Shown here: piece after piece, positions 1-8,265 of the stretch
Layout: each line of letters opens with the position of its first letter
How positions within the stretch are numbered: the stretch's first letter is position 1
Assembly (NCBI GenBank): GCA_902558105.1
Contig: CACECR010000006.1
Location: 1 to 42,945 of the forward strand
Length of the DNA: 42,945 nt
Reading direction: 5' to 3'
From: an uncultured Candidatus Marinamargulisbacteria bacterium
Lineage (GTDB): Bacteria > Margulisbacteria > Marinamargulisbacteria > UBA817 > CACECR01
The notes under the pieces: model-generated
Database searches by the model: none
What the model was told of the DNA's origin: nothing
Seen by the model: only the letters and a program-made list of their open reading frames with translations
Translations under genes and position numbers: made by a program

Positions 1-104
1 TTGGCACTCCGAATATTTTTTGCAAATAAAACTTTTCTAATAATAAAGGCAAAAACTGTCGTTAAAAGAAGCGCAACCCCATAATAAATTAGGTTTTGCG
101 GCAT
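1..104 (-). CDS. rny: Probable ribonuclease Y, N-terminal fragment (runs off the window)
   Basis: Only the first 34 codons are inside the window. Reading minus from ATG at 104, the product starts with a hydrophobic stretch (about residues 5-22), then a basic turn (IRK) and the segment VLFAKNIRSA. RNase Y proteins begin the same way: one N-terminal membrane anchor, then an R-K pair and a K/A-rich segment that opens a long coiled coil before the KH and HD domains. The gene lies 29 nt downstream of recA, an arrangement known from Firmicutes. A good Shine-Dalgarno AAGGAG precedes the ATG. The KH and HD domains cannot be checked here, so the call rests on the anchor pattern and the recA neighbour. 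Another single-anchor membrane protein remains possible. Confidence 0.5.
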   Translation of the reverse strand, partial: MPQNLIYYGVALLLTTVFAFIIRKVLFAKNIRSA

Positions 105-133
105 ATCTCTACTCCTTAAACATTCGCTATACG

Positions 134-1147
134 TTATTTTTTAGATTGACTTGCCTCGGCCTTTTCTTTAATTTTCTCTTTTACTTGAGAGGCTATTGCA
201 TCGTAAACCTCTGGTTTTTGAATTAGAAATTTACGAGCTGCTTCTCGGCCTTGACCTAGTCGCTCGTTATTACAAGAATACCACGTCCCGCTTTTCTCTA
301 CCACTCCAAAAGAACATCCAAGGTCTAACACATCGCCTGTATACGAGATTCCTTCACCGAATAAAATATCAAACTCTGTAAACTTAAATGGAGGAGCTAC
401 TTTATTCTTTACGATCTTAACTCGAACCTTATTTCCAATCATATCAGTTCCTGATTTTAAGGTTTCAATTCGTCTCACCTCACATCGCACAGATGAGTAG
501 AATTTTAATGCACGACCACCAGGTGTTACTTCTGGATTTCCAAACATTACACCAATTTTTTCACGAACTTGGTTAACAAATAATACACAACAATTGGTTT
601 TATTTACAATTCCTGTCAATTTACGTAGTGCCTGAGACATCAAACGAGCCTGAAGACCCATATGAGAATCTCCCATCTCTCCTTCAATTTCAGCTTTCGG
701 AACTAGTGCGGCTACCGAATCAATGACGATTAAATCAATCGCATTTGATCGAACTAATGTTTCGGCAATTTCTAATGCTTGCTCCCCGTAATCTGGCTGT
801 GCTAATAAAAGAGCATCGGTATCTACACCAATATTTTTTGCATATACCGGATCTAGTGCGTGCTCAACGTCAATAAATGCGCAATTACCACCCGCCTTTT
901 GTGCTTCGGCAATCGCATGTAACGTTAATGTTGTTTTACCTGATGATTCCGGACCAAAGATTTCGATAATTCGACCTCTCGGATAACCCCCAGCACCTAA
1001 GGCTAAGTCTAACGATAAGGCACCTGAAGATATCGCACCAACCGTGACCGGTGATGCTTCACCCAATCGCATAACGGATCCTTTACCAAATGACTTATCT
1101 AACTGTGCTAATGCGGCATCTAGTGCCTGTTTTTTCTTCTCGTCCAT
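134..1147 (-). CDS. recA: Recombinase RecA
   Basis: Full-length RecA (337 aa), the ATP-dependent strand-exchange protein that also stimulates LexA self-cleavage. The Walker A motif GPESSGKT is at residues 65-72, followed by the conserved [33 protein letters not shown] (L1 region) and [18 protein letters not shown] (L2 region) segments. The C-terminus ends in a lysine/glutamate-rich tail. The ATG at 1147 has an AGGAG Shine-Dalgarno 8 nt upstream. It lies 116 nt below pncC in the same direction, and its own promoter-like sequence and a short dyad fall in that gap, so it may be expressed both with the metK operon and independently. No recX or lexA is seen nearby. Confidence 0.97.
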   Translation of the reverse strand: MDEKKKQALDAALAQLDKSFGKGSVMRLGEASPVTVGAISSGALSLDLALGAGGYPRGRIIEIFGPESSGKTTLTLHAIAEAQKAGGNCAFIDVEHALDPVYAKNIGVDTDALLLAQPDYGEQALEIAETLVRSNAIDLIVIDSVAALVPKAEIEGEMGDSHMGLQARLMSQALRKLTGIVNKTNCCVLFVNQVREKIGVMFGNPEVTPGGRALKFYSSVRCEVRRIETLKSGTDMIGNKVRVKIVKNKVAPPFKFTEFDILFGEGISYTGDVLDLGCSFGVVEKSGTWYSCNNERLGQGREAARKFLIQKPEVYDAIASQVKEKIKEKAEASQSKK

Positions 1148-1195
1148 TAAAAACTCCTGAAAATAATAAAAAAATACAAAAAATAATCAATTATG

Positions 1196-1213
1196 ATAGT
1201 TGCTACTATTGTA
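1196..1213 (-). promoter_or_regulatory. recA promoter -10 with overlapping dyad (candidate SOS operator)
   Basis: On the minus strand a -10-like TACAAT (1213-1208) lies about 60 nt before the recA ATG. It overlaps the end of a perfect short dyad, ATAGT-AGCA-ACTAT (1196-1209). A dyad at the transcription start of recA is where a LexA-type repressor would bind in many phyla. The motif matches neither the E. coli nor the Bacillus SOS box, so the assignment is an inference. The -35 is weak (ATGTAA at 17 bp). Confidence 0.35.
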
Positions 1214-1263
1214 ACATTTTTATTTAAGTTTTACATAAATTCATTTCTTCCCCCCTTTTATTT

Positions 1264-1794
1264 TTAAGATTCTTGAAGTGCTTTTAAATACTGTCTCAAA
1301 CTTCCAATGACGACGGCAACACCCTGTTGAATAATCCGCTGTCTATTACCGGCAACCTGAACGGTTTTAATCATTTGGCGCCCTTCAATCTCTAATCCAA
1401 AACATAGTTTACCCACCTGATTTTCAGAAAATTCGTTATTAGATGGACCCGCTACACCTGTTAAAACACACAGAATGGTGCTGTTTAATAAACGCTTTCC
1501 GCCTTCCAACAATTCACTTACCACTTCTTTACTCACCGGACCAAATTCACGAATTGTTTTAGGCCTTACCCCACACAAATTAATTTGGGTAAGGGTATCA
1601 TAGCAAGTTAACGACCCCACAAAATAATCTGAACTTCCAGGTAGATACATTAATCGATGCGCTAATAGTCCCCCACTCATCGATTCAATAACAGCTATTT
1701 TTTCTTGACGCTCTCGCAATAACTGTTGCAATTCAGCATCCAGCTCTTTATCAAATGTTAAAACCTGTTCATCTAAGTAAGTTTGAAAACTCAT
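1264..1794 (-). CDS. pncC: CinA C-terminal-domain protein, probable nicotinamide-nucleotide amidohydrolase (PncC)
   Basis: This 176-aa protein is a stand-alone CinA C-terminal domain. In PncC this domain deamidates nicotinamide mononucleotide to nicotinate mononucleotide in NAD recycling. Visible family motifs are [12 protein letters not shown] (residues 37-48), where members usually have ES-T/C-GG, then [28 protein letters not shown] and LTGVAGP. The N-terminal MoaB-like domain of full CinA is absent; about 30 helical residues replace it. The start codon overlaps the metK stop by 4 nt (ATGA), so translation is probably coupled. cinA and recA are neighbours in several bacterial groups, often linked to DNA uptake or damage response, and the order here fits that. 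Confidence 0.85.
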   Translation of the reverse strand: MSFQTYLDEQVLTFDKELDAELQQLLRERQEKIAVIESMSGGLLAHRLMYLPGSSDYFVGSLTCYDTLTQINLCGVRPKTIREFGPVSKEVVSELLEGGKRLLNSTILCVLTGVAGPSNNEFSENQVGKLCFGLEIEGRQMIKTVQVAGNRQRIIQQGVAVVIGSLRQYLKALQES

Positions 1795-2978
1795 GAAGCC
1801 TGTGAAGCCAAATGATGCTCTTTGATATAATGCTTAATATCATCCACCTTATCACAATTTTCCCAAGGCAGGTTCAAATCGGTACGACCAAAGTGACCAT
1901 AAGCCGCTGTTTGAGAATATATCGCTTGTTTCAAGTGAAGATGTTGATTTATTCCAGCTGGAGATAAGTCGAATGTAGACTTTATTAAATCTAAAATTTC
2001 GGTATTAAACAGTTTAGATGTTCCAAATGTATTCACGTGAACAGAGACAGGTTGAGATACACCTATAGCATAAGCTACCTGAATTTCAAGCTCATCGGCA
2101 ACATTAGCGGCCACTAAATTTTTAGCAACATACCTTGCCATGTACGCCGCTGAACGGTCCACTTTTGTGTAATCTTTACCCGAAAATGCACCCCCACCAT
2201 GAGGAATCCACCCACCATATGTATCTACTACAATTTTTCGCCCTGTTAAACCAGCATCCCCATGAGGCCCCCCAATGACAAAACGACCGGTTGGGTTAAT
2301 AAAATACTTTGTATCATTTGTTATCAAACTGGCTGGAATCACAGATGGAATTAACTGAGTCTTAATGTCATGTTCAATTTGCTCATGACTAACGTCTGGA
2401 TCATGTTGTGTTGATAAAACTACTGTATCTACGTATAGAGGCTGACGGTTATCATCATAAGCAACTGTTACTTGTGCCTTAGAATCGGGTCTTAAATACT
2501 TAAGCTTTCCAGATTTTCTCCACTTTGCAAGTGTTTCCATTAACTTATGAGATAAAATAATGGGAAGTGGCATATACTCATCGGTTTGCTTACAAGCATA
2601 CCCAAACATGAGCCCCTGATCTCCAGCACCTATTTCTTTATGGAGCCCCTCACCTTCGTTGACACCTTGAGCAATATCCGCGGACTGCTCATGCAAACGA
2701 ATGATAACTTCACATGTATCCGCATTAATCCCATACTCTTCATTAGTGTACCCAATCTTTCTGATGGTCTCTCTAACAATTGATTCTACATCTATTTTGG
2801 CATTTGATTTAATTTCACCACCCACTAGCACTAAGTTAGTTGTTGTAAAACACTCAGCGGCACAATAACTATTAGGATCCGCCGTTAACATCGCATCTAA
2901 TATAGCATCGGATAACTGATCACATATTTTATCAGGATGTCCCTCGGATACAGATTCAGATGTAAATAAAAAACTCAT
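1791..2978 (-). CDS. metK: S-adenosylmethionine synthase
   Basis: MetK (395 aa) makes S-adenosylmethionine from methionine and ATP. The sequence shows the N-terminal [19 protein letters not shown] block, the loop [12 protein letters not shown] (around residue 118), and the C-terminal [16 protein letters not shown] and [19 protein letters not shown] motifs with the phosphate- and metal-binding residues. Length is normal for the family. The ATG at 2978 has a GGAG Shine-Dalgarno 9 nt upstream. It sits 33 nt downstream of the oxidoreductase gene and overlaps pncC by 4 nt. There is no room for a SAM riboswitch in the 33-nt gap and none is visible in the operon leader. Confidence 0.97.
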   Translation of the reverse strand: MSFLFTSESVSEGHPDKICDQLSDAILDAMLTADPNSYCAAECFTTTNLVLVGGEIKSNAKIDVESIVRETIRKIGYTNEEYGINADTCEVIIRLHEQSADIAQGVNEGEGLHKEIGAGDQGLMFGYACKQTDEYMPLPIILSHKLMETLAKWRKSGKLKYLRPDSKAQVTVAYDDNRQPLYVDTVVLSTQHDPDVSHEQIEHDIKTQLIPSVIPASLITNDTKYFINPTGRFVIGGPHGDAGLTGRKIVVDTYGGWIPHGGGAFSGKDYTKVDRSAAYMARYVAKNLVAANVADELEIQVAYAIGVSQPVSVHVNTFGTSKLFNTEILDLIKSTFDLSPAGINQHLHLKQAIYSQTAAYGHFGRTDLNLPWENCDKVDDIKHYIKEHHLASQAS

Positions 2979-3011
2979 AGTTCAAACTCCATTTTTTCTA
3001 ATTTATCATAA

Positions 3012-3962
3012 TTAGATTTTTAGAGCTAGTTCCAAAGCATCCCTAGCTTGACTTGGAGTAACTAGCAACGGATTATTTTTCATAATGGCACCAACAAAAC
3101 ACCGCAATTGTTCCTCAAGAGAATCCTGTAACTCAACTTCAATATCTTGTGATTCTACAGCTTGAAACTTAGCAATCGTCTCACCATGTCTATTATTACT
3201 GAATTCAGCTTTCGATTCATAATATTTAATGGATTTACTAATAAAATCCATCTCAATATATCCTTTAGATCCCGTTAAAACTGCCGTTCGAACACGCGTT
3301 GGGGTGACCCAATTCACTTGAAAAAAGACATGAGTCGATCCATACTTAGCTAAAATTTCAGCATGATCAGGTCTACCACCTGTAATTAAGGCGGCCTTGT
3401 GACCTGTAATTGTATCCGGAAGCGCCCCTAACCAATAATTCGCAATATCAATATCATGAACCGCTAAATCAATCACGACATCAGCGTCATCAATTTGTGG
3501 TGGGAAAGGTCCGTTTCGACGAAAACTTACTGAGGAAATATCTCCGAGCATACCTTTATTAATACACTCTTTGACTTTTAAAACAGCTGGATTAAACCGT
3601 TCAATATGGCCAACCGTTAATACAAGTTTTTTTTCTTTTGCAAGATGGATTAGCTCTTCAGCTTCTTGAGCTGTAGTTGCAATTGGTTTCTCAATTAAAC
3701 AATGAATGCCTTTTTCTAAACAAAATTTAGCAACGTTGTAATGCGTAAAGGTTGGACTTGCAATCGATACAGCATCGATATGGTGATCCGACAACATCGC
3801 ATTTAATGAATTATAAACGGGAACTGTGATCTCACCAAAAGCTAATTTATTTTCTGTTTGCGATGTATCACAAATGGCTACAAAATTCACTTCTGGTAAT
3901 GAGGCATACTTGGTGGCATGAAACGTTCCCATATTACCTAAACCAATCACTGCAACATTCAT
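3012..3962 (-). CDS. Gfo/Idh/MocA-family NAD(P)-dependent oxidoreductase
   Basis: The 316-aa protein has the N-terminal Rossmann motif GLGNMG (residues 7-12), the family signature EKPIATTAQEA around residue 91, GHIERFNPAVL near 117, and the catalytic-region segment VIDLAVHDIDIANYW near 163. These define the Gfo/Idh/MocA group of sugar-type dehydrogenases. The RFNP and AVHDIDI segments resemble UDP-N-acetylglucosamine 3-dehydrogenases (GnnA-like) more than inositol dehydrogenases, but no partner aminotransferase is present, so the substrate stays open. It is the first gene of the run to metK, pncC and recA. The ATG is preceded by a modest GGAA Shine-Dalgarno. Confidence 0.8.
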   Translation of the reverse strand: MNVAVIGLGNMGTFHATKYASLPEVNFVAICDTSQTENKLAFGEITVPVYNSLNAMLSDHHIDAVSIASPTFTHYNVAKFCLEKGIHCLIEKPIATTAQEAEELIHLAKEKKLVLTVGHIERFNPAVLKVKECINKGMLGDISSVSFRRNGPFPPQIDDADVVIDLAVHDIDIANYWLGALPDTITGHKAALITGGRPDHAEILAKYGSTHVFFQVNWVTPTRVRTAVLTGSKGYIEMDFISKSIKYYESKAEFSNNRHGETIAKFQAVESQDIEVELQDSLEEQLRCFVGAIMKNNPLLVTPSQARDALELALKI

Positions 3963-3998
3963 GTTTTATTCCATATTTCCACAATTATTACTCTAAAT

Positions 3999-4027
3999 AG
4001 AATATATTGAATTAAGTATTTTTTCAA
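3999..4027 (-). promoter_or_regulatory. Promoter of the oxidoreductase-metK-pncC operon
   Basis: On the minus strand TTGAAA (4027-4022) and TATTCT (4004-3999) are 17 bp apart, 36 nt before the ATG at 3962. It is divergent from the Lrp-family gene, whose promoter is about 75 bp away. Confidence 0.45.
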
Positions 4028-4099
4028 TTAAACATGTGACTAATTATTCATTACCGACCCCCACTTTACGGGCAATGAAAATAATAATATTTTCTAATA

Positions 4100-4128
4100 T
4101 TTACAAATACAGAATTTTATTATATAAT
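4100..4128 (+). promoter_or_regulatory. Promoter of the Lrp-family gene
   Basis: TTTACA (4100-4105), a 17-bp spacer and a perfect TATAAT (4123-4128) form a strong sigma-70-type promoter. Transcription would begin near 4135, giving a leader of about 30 nt that contains the GGGAGAG Shine-Dalgarno. This promoter rules out starts upstream of 4135 for the gene that follows. Confidence 0.75.
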
Positions 4129-4164
4129 ATAGTCTGTTTAACGTGTGATTTAAGGGAGAGATTT

Positions 4165-4656
4165 ATGTTAGATAAAAAAGATCGACAAATATTAAAAATA
4201 TTACAACACAATTCAAAAACAACAAATATCAAAATTTCACAAGAAATTGGATTAGCACCATCTGGAACATTAAAGCGTATCAAAGCCATGGAAGACTCTG
4301 GTGTAATTTCTCGTTATGCACTTAACTTAAATAACCGAGTATTTGGATATGAATTCTTAGCATTCGTTTTCATCAAAACTGAAAAAAGTTTTCCAGGTAA
4401 CGTTTCTGAAGAATTAAGTAAAATTGAAAATATTTTAGAATTACATGCAATTGCAGGTGAATATTCATATCTAGCTAAAGTTATCACTAAAACTAATACA
4501 GAATATTTAGAACTTATAAATCAAATTTGTTCAATTAAAAATGTCATTTATACCAATGCGACTATTGTTGTAAAGACTTATACAGAAAACAATAATATTC
4601 CAATTGAGATGAATGCTCCTAAGAAAAAAATGAAAGATGTCTTATTAGACAAGTAA
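4165..4656 (+). CDS. Lrp/AsnC-family transcriptional regulator
   Basis: From ATG 4165 the product is 163 aa, the usual Lrp/AsnC size. The N-terminal winged helix-turn-helix reads LDKKDRQILKILQHNSKTT, then ISQEIGLAPSGTLKRIKAMEDSGVI. The C-terminal RAM ligand-binding domain follows, with the LHAIAGEYSYLAKV segment that aligns with the typical G-x-x-D/Y-y core. A GTG at 4036 would extend the frame, but it lies upstream of the strong promoter and adds residues unlike the family, so 4165 (Shine-Dalgarno GGGAGAG, 4 nt away) is preferred. Members sense amino acids or similar small molecules. Divergence from the oxidoreductase-metK operon suggests autoregulation and control of that operon, which is an inference. 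Confidence 0.88.
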   Translation: MLDKKDRQILKILQHNSKTTNIKISQEIGLAPSGTLKRIKAMEDSGVISRYALNLNNRVFGYEFLAFVFIKTEKSFPGNVSEELSKIENILELHAIAGEYSYLAKVITKTNTEYLELINQICSIKNVIYTNATIVVKTYTENNNIPIEMNAPKKKMKDVLLDK

Positions 4657-4763
4657 ATTGCACTTTTTAGAATTCAATTATTAAAAAATTGTATTTTTTA
4701 AAATTCTTTAAATTATTTTAAGCACATAGGGATTTGGCAATTTATTTGCAATGAAACTTATAT

Positions 4764-4782
4764 CATCACAAGCCCCCCTAAA
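4764..4782 (-). repeat. 19-nt post-terminator repeat, copy 1
   Basis: Read on the minus strand this is TTTAGGGGGGCTTGTGATG. It follows directly behind the T-tract of the terminator at 4784-4810 in the direction of the sigma/hot-dog/DUF423 operon. An exact copy lies behind the terminator of the giant gene at 28490-28508. The function is unknown. Confidence 0.7.
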
Positions 4783-4783
4783 T

Positions 4784-4810
4784 AAAAAACGTCTGATTCA
4801 GGCGTTTTTT
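4784..4810. terminator. Bidirectional intrinsic terminator
   Basis: The hairpin has arms AAAAAACGTCTGA and TCAGGCGTTTTTT with one G-T pair. A-tracts and T-tracts flank both sides, so it can stop the plus-strand Lrp transcript and the minus-strand DUF423 operon. Confidence 0.8.
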
Positions 4811-4865
4811 GTTTTTAGGAAACAGTTTAATAGTTTTTAAAATACAAACTGGCAATACACTCTTT

Positions 4866-5231
4866 TTAATTGTGAAGCAACTGCTTAACCCAGGAAATCC
4901 AAAAAATAATAAATAAAGAGCCTCCAACAGGAGTTATCATGCCCATCTTTTTGAGTCCAGTAAGTGCAATTATCATTAAGGTTCCAGTGAAAATAACTAT
5001 ACCTACTAAACAACAATACAAAATCCATACTCTTTTTTGATAAGGTGTAGAAATATCGTAGAGTAATCCAGCTAGCACATGCCACATCCCATATCGAATA
5101 CCTGTTTGATACCAGGATAAGGCATCCCCCATTAAGACATCTTTTAACGCATGAGCCCCAAAAGCACCAGCGGCCACCATCAAAGCACCTAGCCCAACAA
5201 AACTAGCTCTTAGGAATTGATTTTGAGGCAT
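4866..5231 (-). CDS. DUF423-family small membrane protein
   Basis: This 121-aa protein has four predicted hydrophobic segments. Family hallmarks are GALMVAAGAFGAHALK near the N-terminus and GTLMIIALTG...MITPVGGSLFIIFW at the C-terminus, as in the YgdD/YwdK family (DUF423). The biochemical role of this family is unknown. The start overlaps the end of the hot-dog gene by 22 nt, so it belongs to the sigma factor/hot-dog operon. The bidirectional terminator follows 56 nt after the stop. Confidence 0.85.
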   Translation of the reverse strand: MPQNQFLRASFVGLGALMVAAGAFGAHALKDVLMGDALSWYQTGIRYGMWHVLAGLLYDISTPYQKRVWILYCCLVGIVIFTGTLMIIALTGLKKMGMITPVGGSLFIIFWISWVKQLLHN

Positions 5232-6151
5232 ATTAATAGTTCATCACCAGGCTTCACACGACTGCGGAACGCGACTTTTTTAGTTTCAAGTAGTTCCGCC
5301 TGATCTAAAATACCCTCTACCCCCTGATAAACCTGGCAGACTATTTTTTGGATATCACAAACTGAACGACCATCCGTACTTAATATCTTTGCGTCACATT
5401 CAACGGTGAATTGTCCCTTTTTCTGTGTTTCTTTAGCCCAAACCAACACAGCGTCTTCTACCATCATCCATTGCATGACTCCCATCATTACAGGCTCATC
5501 AGGAAAATGACCTTTTACTAACTCATGATCTTCTGGGTATTGATAAGAACACATACAACTGTATAATTCAGTTTCTATTCCTCTTAAATGGGAAACCGCC
5601 ATCATACTAGGATGCTTAAATGCGAAGGGCTCAATATATTTCTTAATTTCTAAAGTTGGCAATTCTACTTTTTCGTCATCTGACGTATCTGTAATCTGAT
5701 CTTTTTTCATGTAAAAGGCCATAATATCGCAGGACCCCTTCGCTGATTCATAGGATAATAACCCGTTAAATCTGTAAAACCCACCTTTGTCAGATACTTT
5801 TTTTATAACACCTTCCCATTGTTTAGACTCTGGCAAATGCCCTTCTACCTTAAATTTTGTGATAGCTGCAAAGAACGCAATACTATCACTATCAACACCT
5901 CCCGCATTAATAATGGCTGATAATGCTAAAATTTCGGCAATAAAACTATTGAGTAAAATGTATTCACCTTCTCTAAATTGACGCAAAAAAAGATCCCGCC
6001 CTAACGTTTCTCCTCGTTGGATACGGACATTATGACGACCCACGACTTTATCTTCGGAAATAGTTTCTACAGGGTAACAGTTATCGACTAAAATATTTTC
6101 GAAACGATGTGGTATGTAGCGTAAAATATCTGAACCAGATACAGTTGTCAT
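5210..6151 (-). CDS. Tandem hot-dog-fold protein related to FabZ/FabA dehydratases
   Basis: The 313-aa protein looks like two fused hot-dog domains. The first (about 1-145) has YIPHRFENILVD, the counterpart of the FabZ entry motif PHR-y-P-f-LLVD. The second (about 165-313) has KGHFPDEPVMMGVMQWMM, the counterpart of the FabZ active-site stretch GHFPGxPVxPGVLxxE. FabZ-type enzymes dehydrate 3-hydroxyacyl-ACP using a His and an acidic residue. Here the His is kept in domain 2 while the expected Glu is Met; domain 1 lacks the His but keeps a Glu in the matching helix (FIAEILA). The active site may be shared between halves, as in double hot-dog dehydratases, or be lost. The stop of the sigma gene is one nucleotide upstream of this start. 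No other fatty-acid genes are nearby. Confidence 0.65.
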   Translation of the reverse strand: MTTVSGSDILRYIPHRFENILVDNCYPVETISEDKVVGRHNVRIQRGETLGRDLFLRQFREGEYILLNSFIAEILALSAIINAGGVDSDSIAFFAAITKFKVEGHLPESKQWEGVIKKVSDKGGFYRFNGLLSYESAKGSCDIMAFYMKKDQITDTSDDEKVELPTLEIKKYIEPFAFKHPSMMAVSHLRGIETELYSCMCSYQYPEDHELVKGHFPDEPVMMGVMQWMMVEDAVLVWAKETQKKGQFTVECDAKILSTDGRSVCDIQKIVCQVYQGVEGILDQAELLETKKVAFRSRVKPGDELLICLKINS

Positions 6152-6152
6152 T

Positions 6153-6962
6153 TTAAATCTCCTCGATCTTGTAGGTTTCTTTGAGTAATTTTTTTAAGTC
6201 TGATAACGCATCTGATATTAACCTAGATACATGCATTTGAGAACAGTTTAAGCGATTGGCAATCTCAGTCTGTGTAAGCCCCTCATAAAAACGATAATTA
6301 ATAATCAAACGCTTACGATCATCTAATTGATTCATCGCCGTCTGAATCGCATCATGGTCTAATAATTGATCAACAGGCATATCAACACCCAACGAATCTT
6401 TTAAGGTTTGTTGGTCTGAGGAATTTGAATCTTGATATAATGGCTTATCTAGACTCACTATTTTTGTTGCCTCCATTGCCTCTAGTGACTCTAAAATAAA
6501 ATCTTCTGGCAAATCGACCGCTTGTGAAATAACCGGAACTGTTGGATACGTACCATTATGTTCTTGAATATAAGTTTTAATGAAGTTTGAAATCTTCGAA
6601 TAATTATCATGAATTTTTCTTGGTACTCTAACTATTCGAACTTTATCTCGTAAGTAATGTCTCATTTCACCAATGACATTAGAAGACGCAAATGTAGAGA
6701 AGCTAACATTTTTTTCGGGTAAAAAGTTATCGAGTGACTTTAATAGACCAATAGACCCCACCTGTACCAAATCAGGAATATCATCTTTTTGAAACGCTAA
6801 GCGTCTCGCAATGTACTCAACTAACGGTGTATAGGCCACTACGATTTTGTCCACCAAACCTTTTTGGCGTGTTTTAACATATTCTAAGATTAGAAGTTCT
6901 TTGTCCTTGGACACGTTAGTTCCTATAATTGATGCTGTTAAACTGGGAGTTTTATTAACCAT
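6153..6962 (-). CDS. Alternative sigma factor of the SigB/SigF/SigG group
   Basis: The 269-aa protein has sigma-70 region 2 (DLVQVGSIGLLKSLDNF, then FSTFASSNVIGEMRHYLRD), region 3 (VRVPRKIHDNYSKI onwards) and region 4 with the helix-turn-helix LTQTEIANRLNCSQMHVSRL. The IGEMRHYLRD and VPRKI signatures match the stress/sporulation SigB-F-G group more than FliA/WhiG. There is no anti-sigma or anti-anti-sigma gene beside it. The ATG at 6962 has no Shine-Dalgarno and directly abuts a TATACT -10-like element, so transcripts may begin inside it. A GTG at 6914 (residue 17) preceded by AGGAAC is a good alternative start. It is followed by the hot-dog and DUF423 genes in one operon. Confidence 0.87.
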   Translation of the reverse strand: MVNKTPSLTASIIGTNVSKDKELLILEYVKTRQKGLVDKIVVAYTPLVEYIARRLAFQKDDIPDLVQVGSIGLLKSLDNFLPEKNVSFSTFASSNVIGEMRHYLRDKVRIVRVPRKIHDNYSKISNFIKTYIQEHNGTYPTVPVISQAVDLPEDFILESLEAMEATKIVSLDKPLYQDSNSSDQQTLKDSLGVDMPVDQLLDHDAIQTAMNQLDDRKRLIINYRFYEGLTQTEIANRLNCSQMHVSRLISDALSDLKKLLKETYKIEEI

Positions 6963-6963
6963 T

Positions 6964-6969
6964 AGTATA
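6964..6969 (-). promoter_or_regulatory. -10 element of the sigma factor operon
   Basis: TATACT on the minus strand, one base before the 6962 ATG. A TTTAAA lies about 18 bp upstream as a possible -35. If used, transcription would start near 6957, favouring the GTG 6914 start for the sigma factor. Confidence 0.35.
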
Positions 6970-7049
6970 TCACAGACGTTCTCTCGCTTTAAATCATAAA
7001 AGTATTTTTTTGCAATATTCTTTAAGATGGTGGCGATTTTCTCACTCTG

Positions 7050-7055
7050 TATGAT
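7050..7055 (+). promoter_or_regulatory. Candidate -10 of the mur operon
   Basis: TATGAT lies 37 nt before the TTG start of murE; no good -35 is visible. The 11-mer TATGATACACT that begins here also occurs upstream of lepA (37987-37997), which supports it as a shared promoter element. Confidence 0.35.
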
Positions 7056-7086
7056 ACACTTTAAGGGTAAAAATGGAGTTTATTTT

Positions 7087-8265
7087 TTGAGTACTATCCA
7101 TCACGATTCCCGATTAATTAAACCCGGTGATACGTTCATTTGCCTTCCTAATGCTGAAGACTATGTCTCTGATGCCTTATCCAAGGGAGCTTGTAACATT
7201 AAACGGCTCACTCGTTTAGAAATGGCTCACTACGCCGCCGATCATTTTAATCATCCTTCAAAAAAGCTAAGCGTTATTGGAATTACAGGAACAAATGGAA
7301 AAACAACCACAACCTATTTAATTCATACCCTTCTCACTCTTTTAGGTTTTAAGTCTTACTTATCGGGTACTCTAACTCAATCACTTACAACCCCAGAATC
7401 TATCGATACCCAACGCCAAATGGCCGATCATCTCAATAATGGGGGGTCACATTACGTGATGGAGGTCTCTTCACATGCGATTCATCAAGAACGAATTGCC
7501 GGCATCGACTTTAATGTAACCTGCCTAACGAATATTTCCCAAGATCATCTAGATTATCATGGCGACTTTGAGTCCTATAAAGCCTGTAAACTCTCGTTTT
7601 TATCTAATTATGGATCGATAGCCTCCATTTCACCTGACGATTTTCAATCACTACCATTACCCGATGCTCTTCCCTTAATTGGGGATTTTAATCGTCAAAA
7701 CCTTCAAGCCGCATTTTCCACTCTTATGGGATTAGGCATCCCATATAATGATATTCTTCCTCATCTAAAACACTTAAAAGCACCCCCAGGACGACTGGAG
7801 CCTATTAACTGTCACCAAGACTTTAAAGTAATTGTTGATTATGCCCATACTCCTGATGCATTAGAAAATGTACTTCAAACTCTTCAAGCCATCAAATTAC
7901 CAACAGCTAAACTCATTTGCATTTTTGGATGTGGCGGTAATCGAGATACCGATAAACGTGCTAAAATGGGCGCCATAGCTGATCGCTTAGCGGACCATAT
8001 TATTTTAACCAATGATAACCCCCGCCATGAAGACCCAGAGATCATTCTGAGTGATATACAATCAGGTTTATCCCTAAAAAAACCCACAAACTCGATTCCC
8101 GACCGTGAAGCCGCAATCAAAAAAGCCATTACGCTTGCTCAAAAAGATGATATCGTATTAATTGCAGGAAAAGGTCACGAAACCTATCAAATCATTGGAG
8201 ATATTAAACACCCATTTGATGATCGACTTGTGGCAAAACAAACCCTTTTGGAGCAGTCTTATTAA
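7087..8265 (+). CDS. murE: UDP-N-acetylmuramoyl-tripeptide synthetase (MurE)
   Basis: MurE adds the third stem-peptide residue to UDP-MurNAc-L-Ala-D-Glu in the cytoplasm. The sequence shows the UDP-binding DSRLIKPGDTF, the P-loop GTNGKTT (residues 68-74), MEVSSHA, NISQDHLDYHG, VDYAHTPDAL and the motif DNPRHEDP. The DNPR form indicates meso-diaminopimelate as the added residue. I place the start at TTG 7087 because a GGAG Shine-Dalgarno lies 8 nt upstream and a putative -10 lies between it and the in-frame ATG at 7027. At 392 aa it is short for MurE (usually 480-500), mainly because the N-terminal domain begins only about six residues before DSR. It is the first gene of the wall operon and overlaps murF. 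Confidence 0.93.
   Translation: MSTIHHDSRLIKPGDTFICLPNAEDYVSDALSKGACNIKRLTRLEMAHYAADHFNHPSKKLSVIGITGTNGKTTTTYLIHTLLTLLGFKSYLSGTLTQSLTTPESIDTQRQMADHLNNGGSHYVMEVSSHAIHQERIAGIDFNVTCLTNISQDHLDYHGDFESYKACKLSFLSNYGSIASISPDDFQSLPLPDALPLIGDFNRQNLQAAFSTLMGLGIPYNDILPHLKHLKAPPGRLEPINCHQDFKVIVDYAHTPDALENVLQTLQAIKLPTAKLICIFGCGGNRDTDKRAKMGAIADRLADHIILTNDNPRHEDPEIILSDIQSGLSLKKPTNSIPDREAAIKKAITLAQKDDIVLIAGKGHETYQIIGDIKHPFDDRLVAKQTLLEQSY

Noticed and set aside
2979-3011. SAM riboswitch before metK.
   Set aside because: The gap is only 33 nt and no riboswitch-like helices are visible in the operon leader either.
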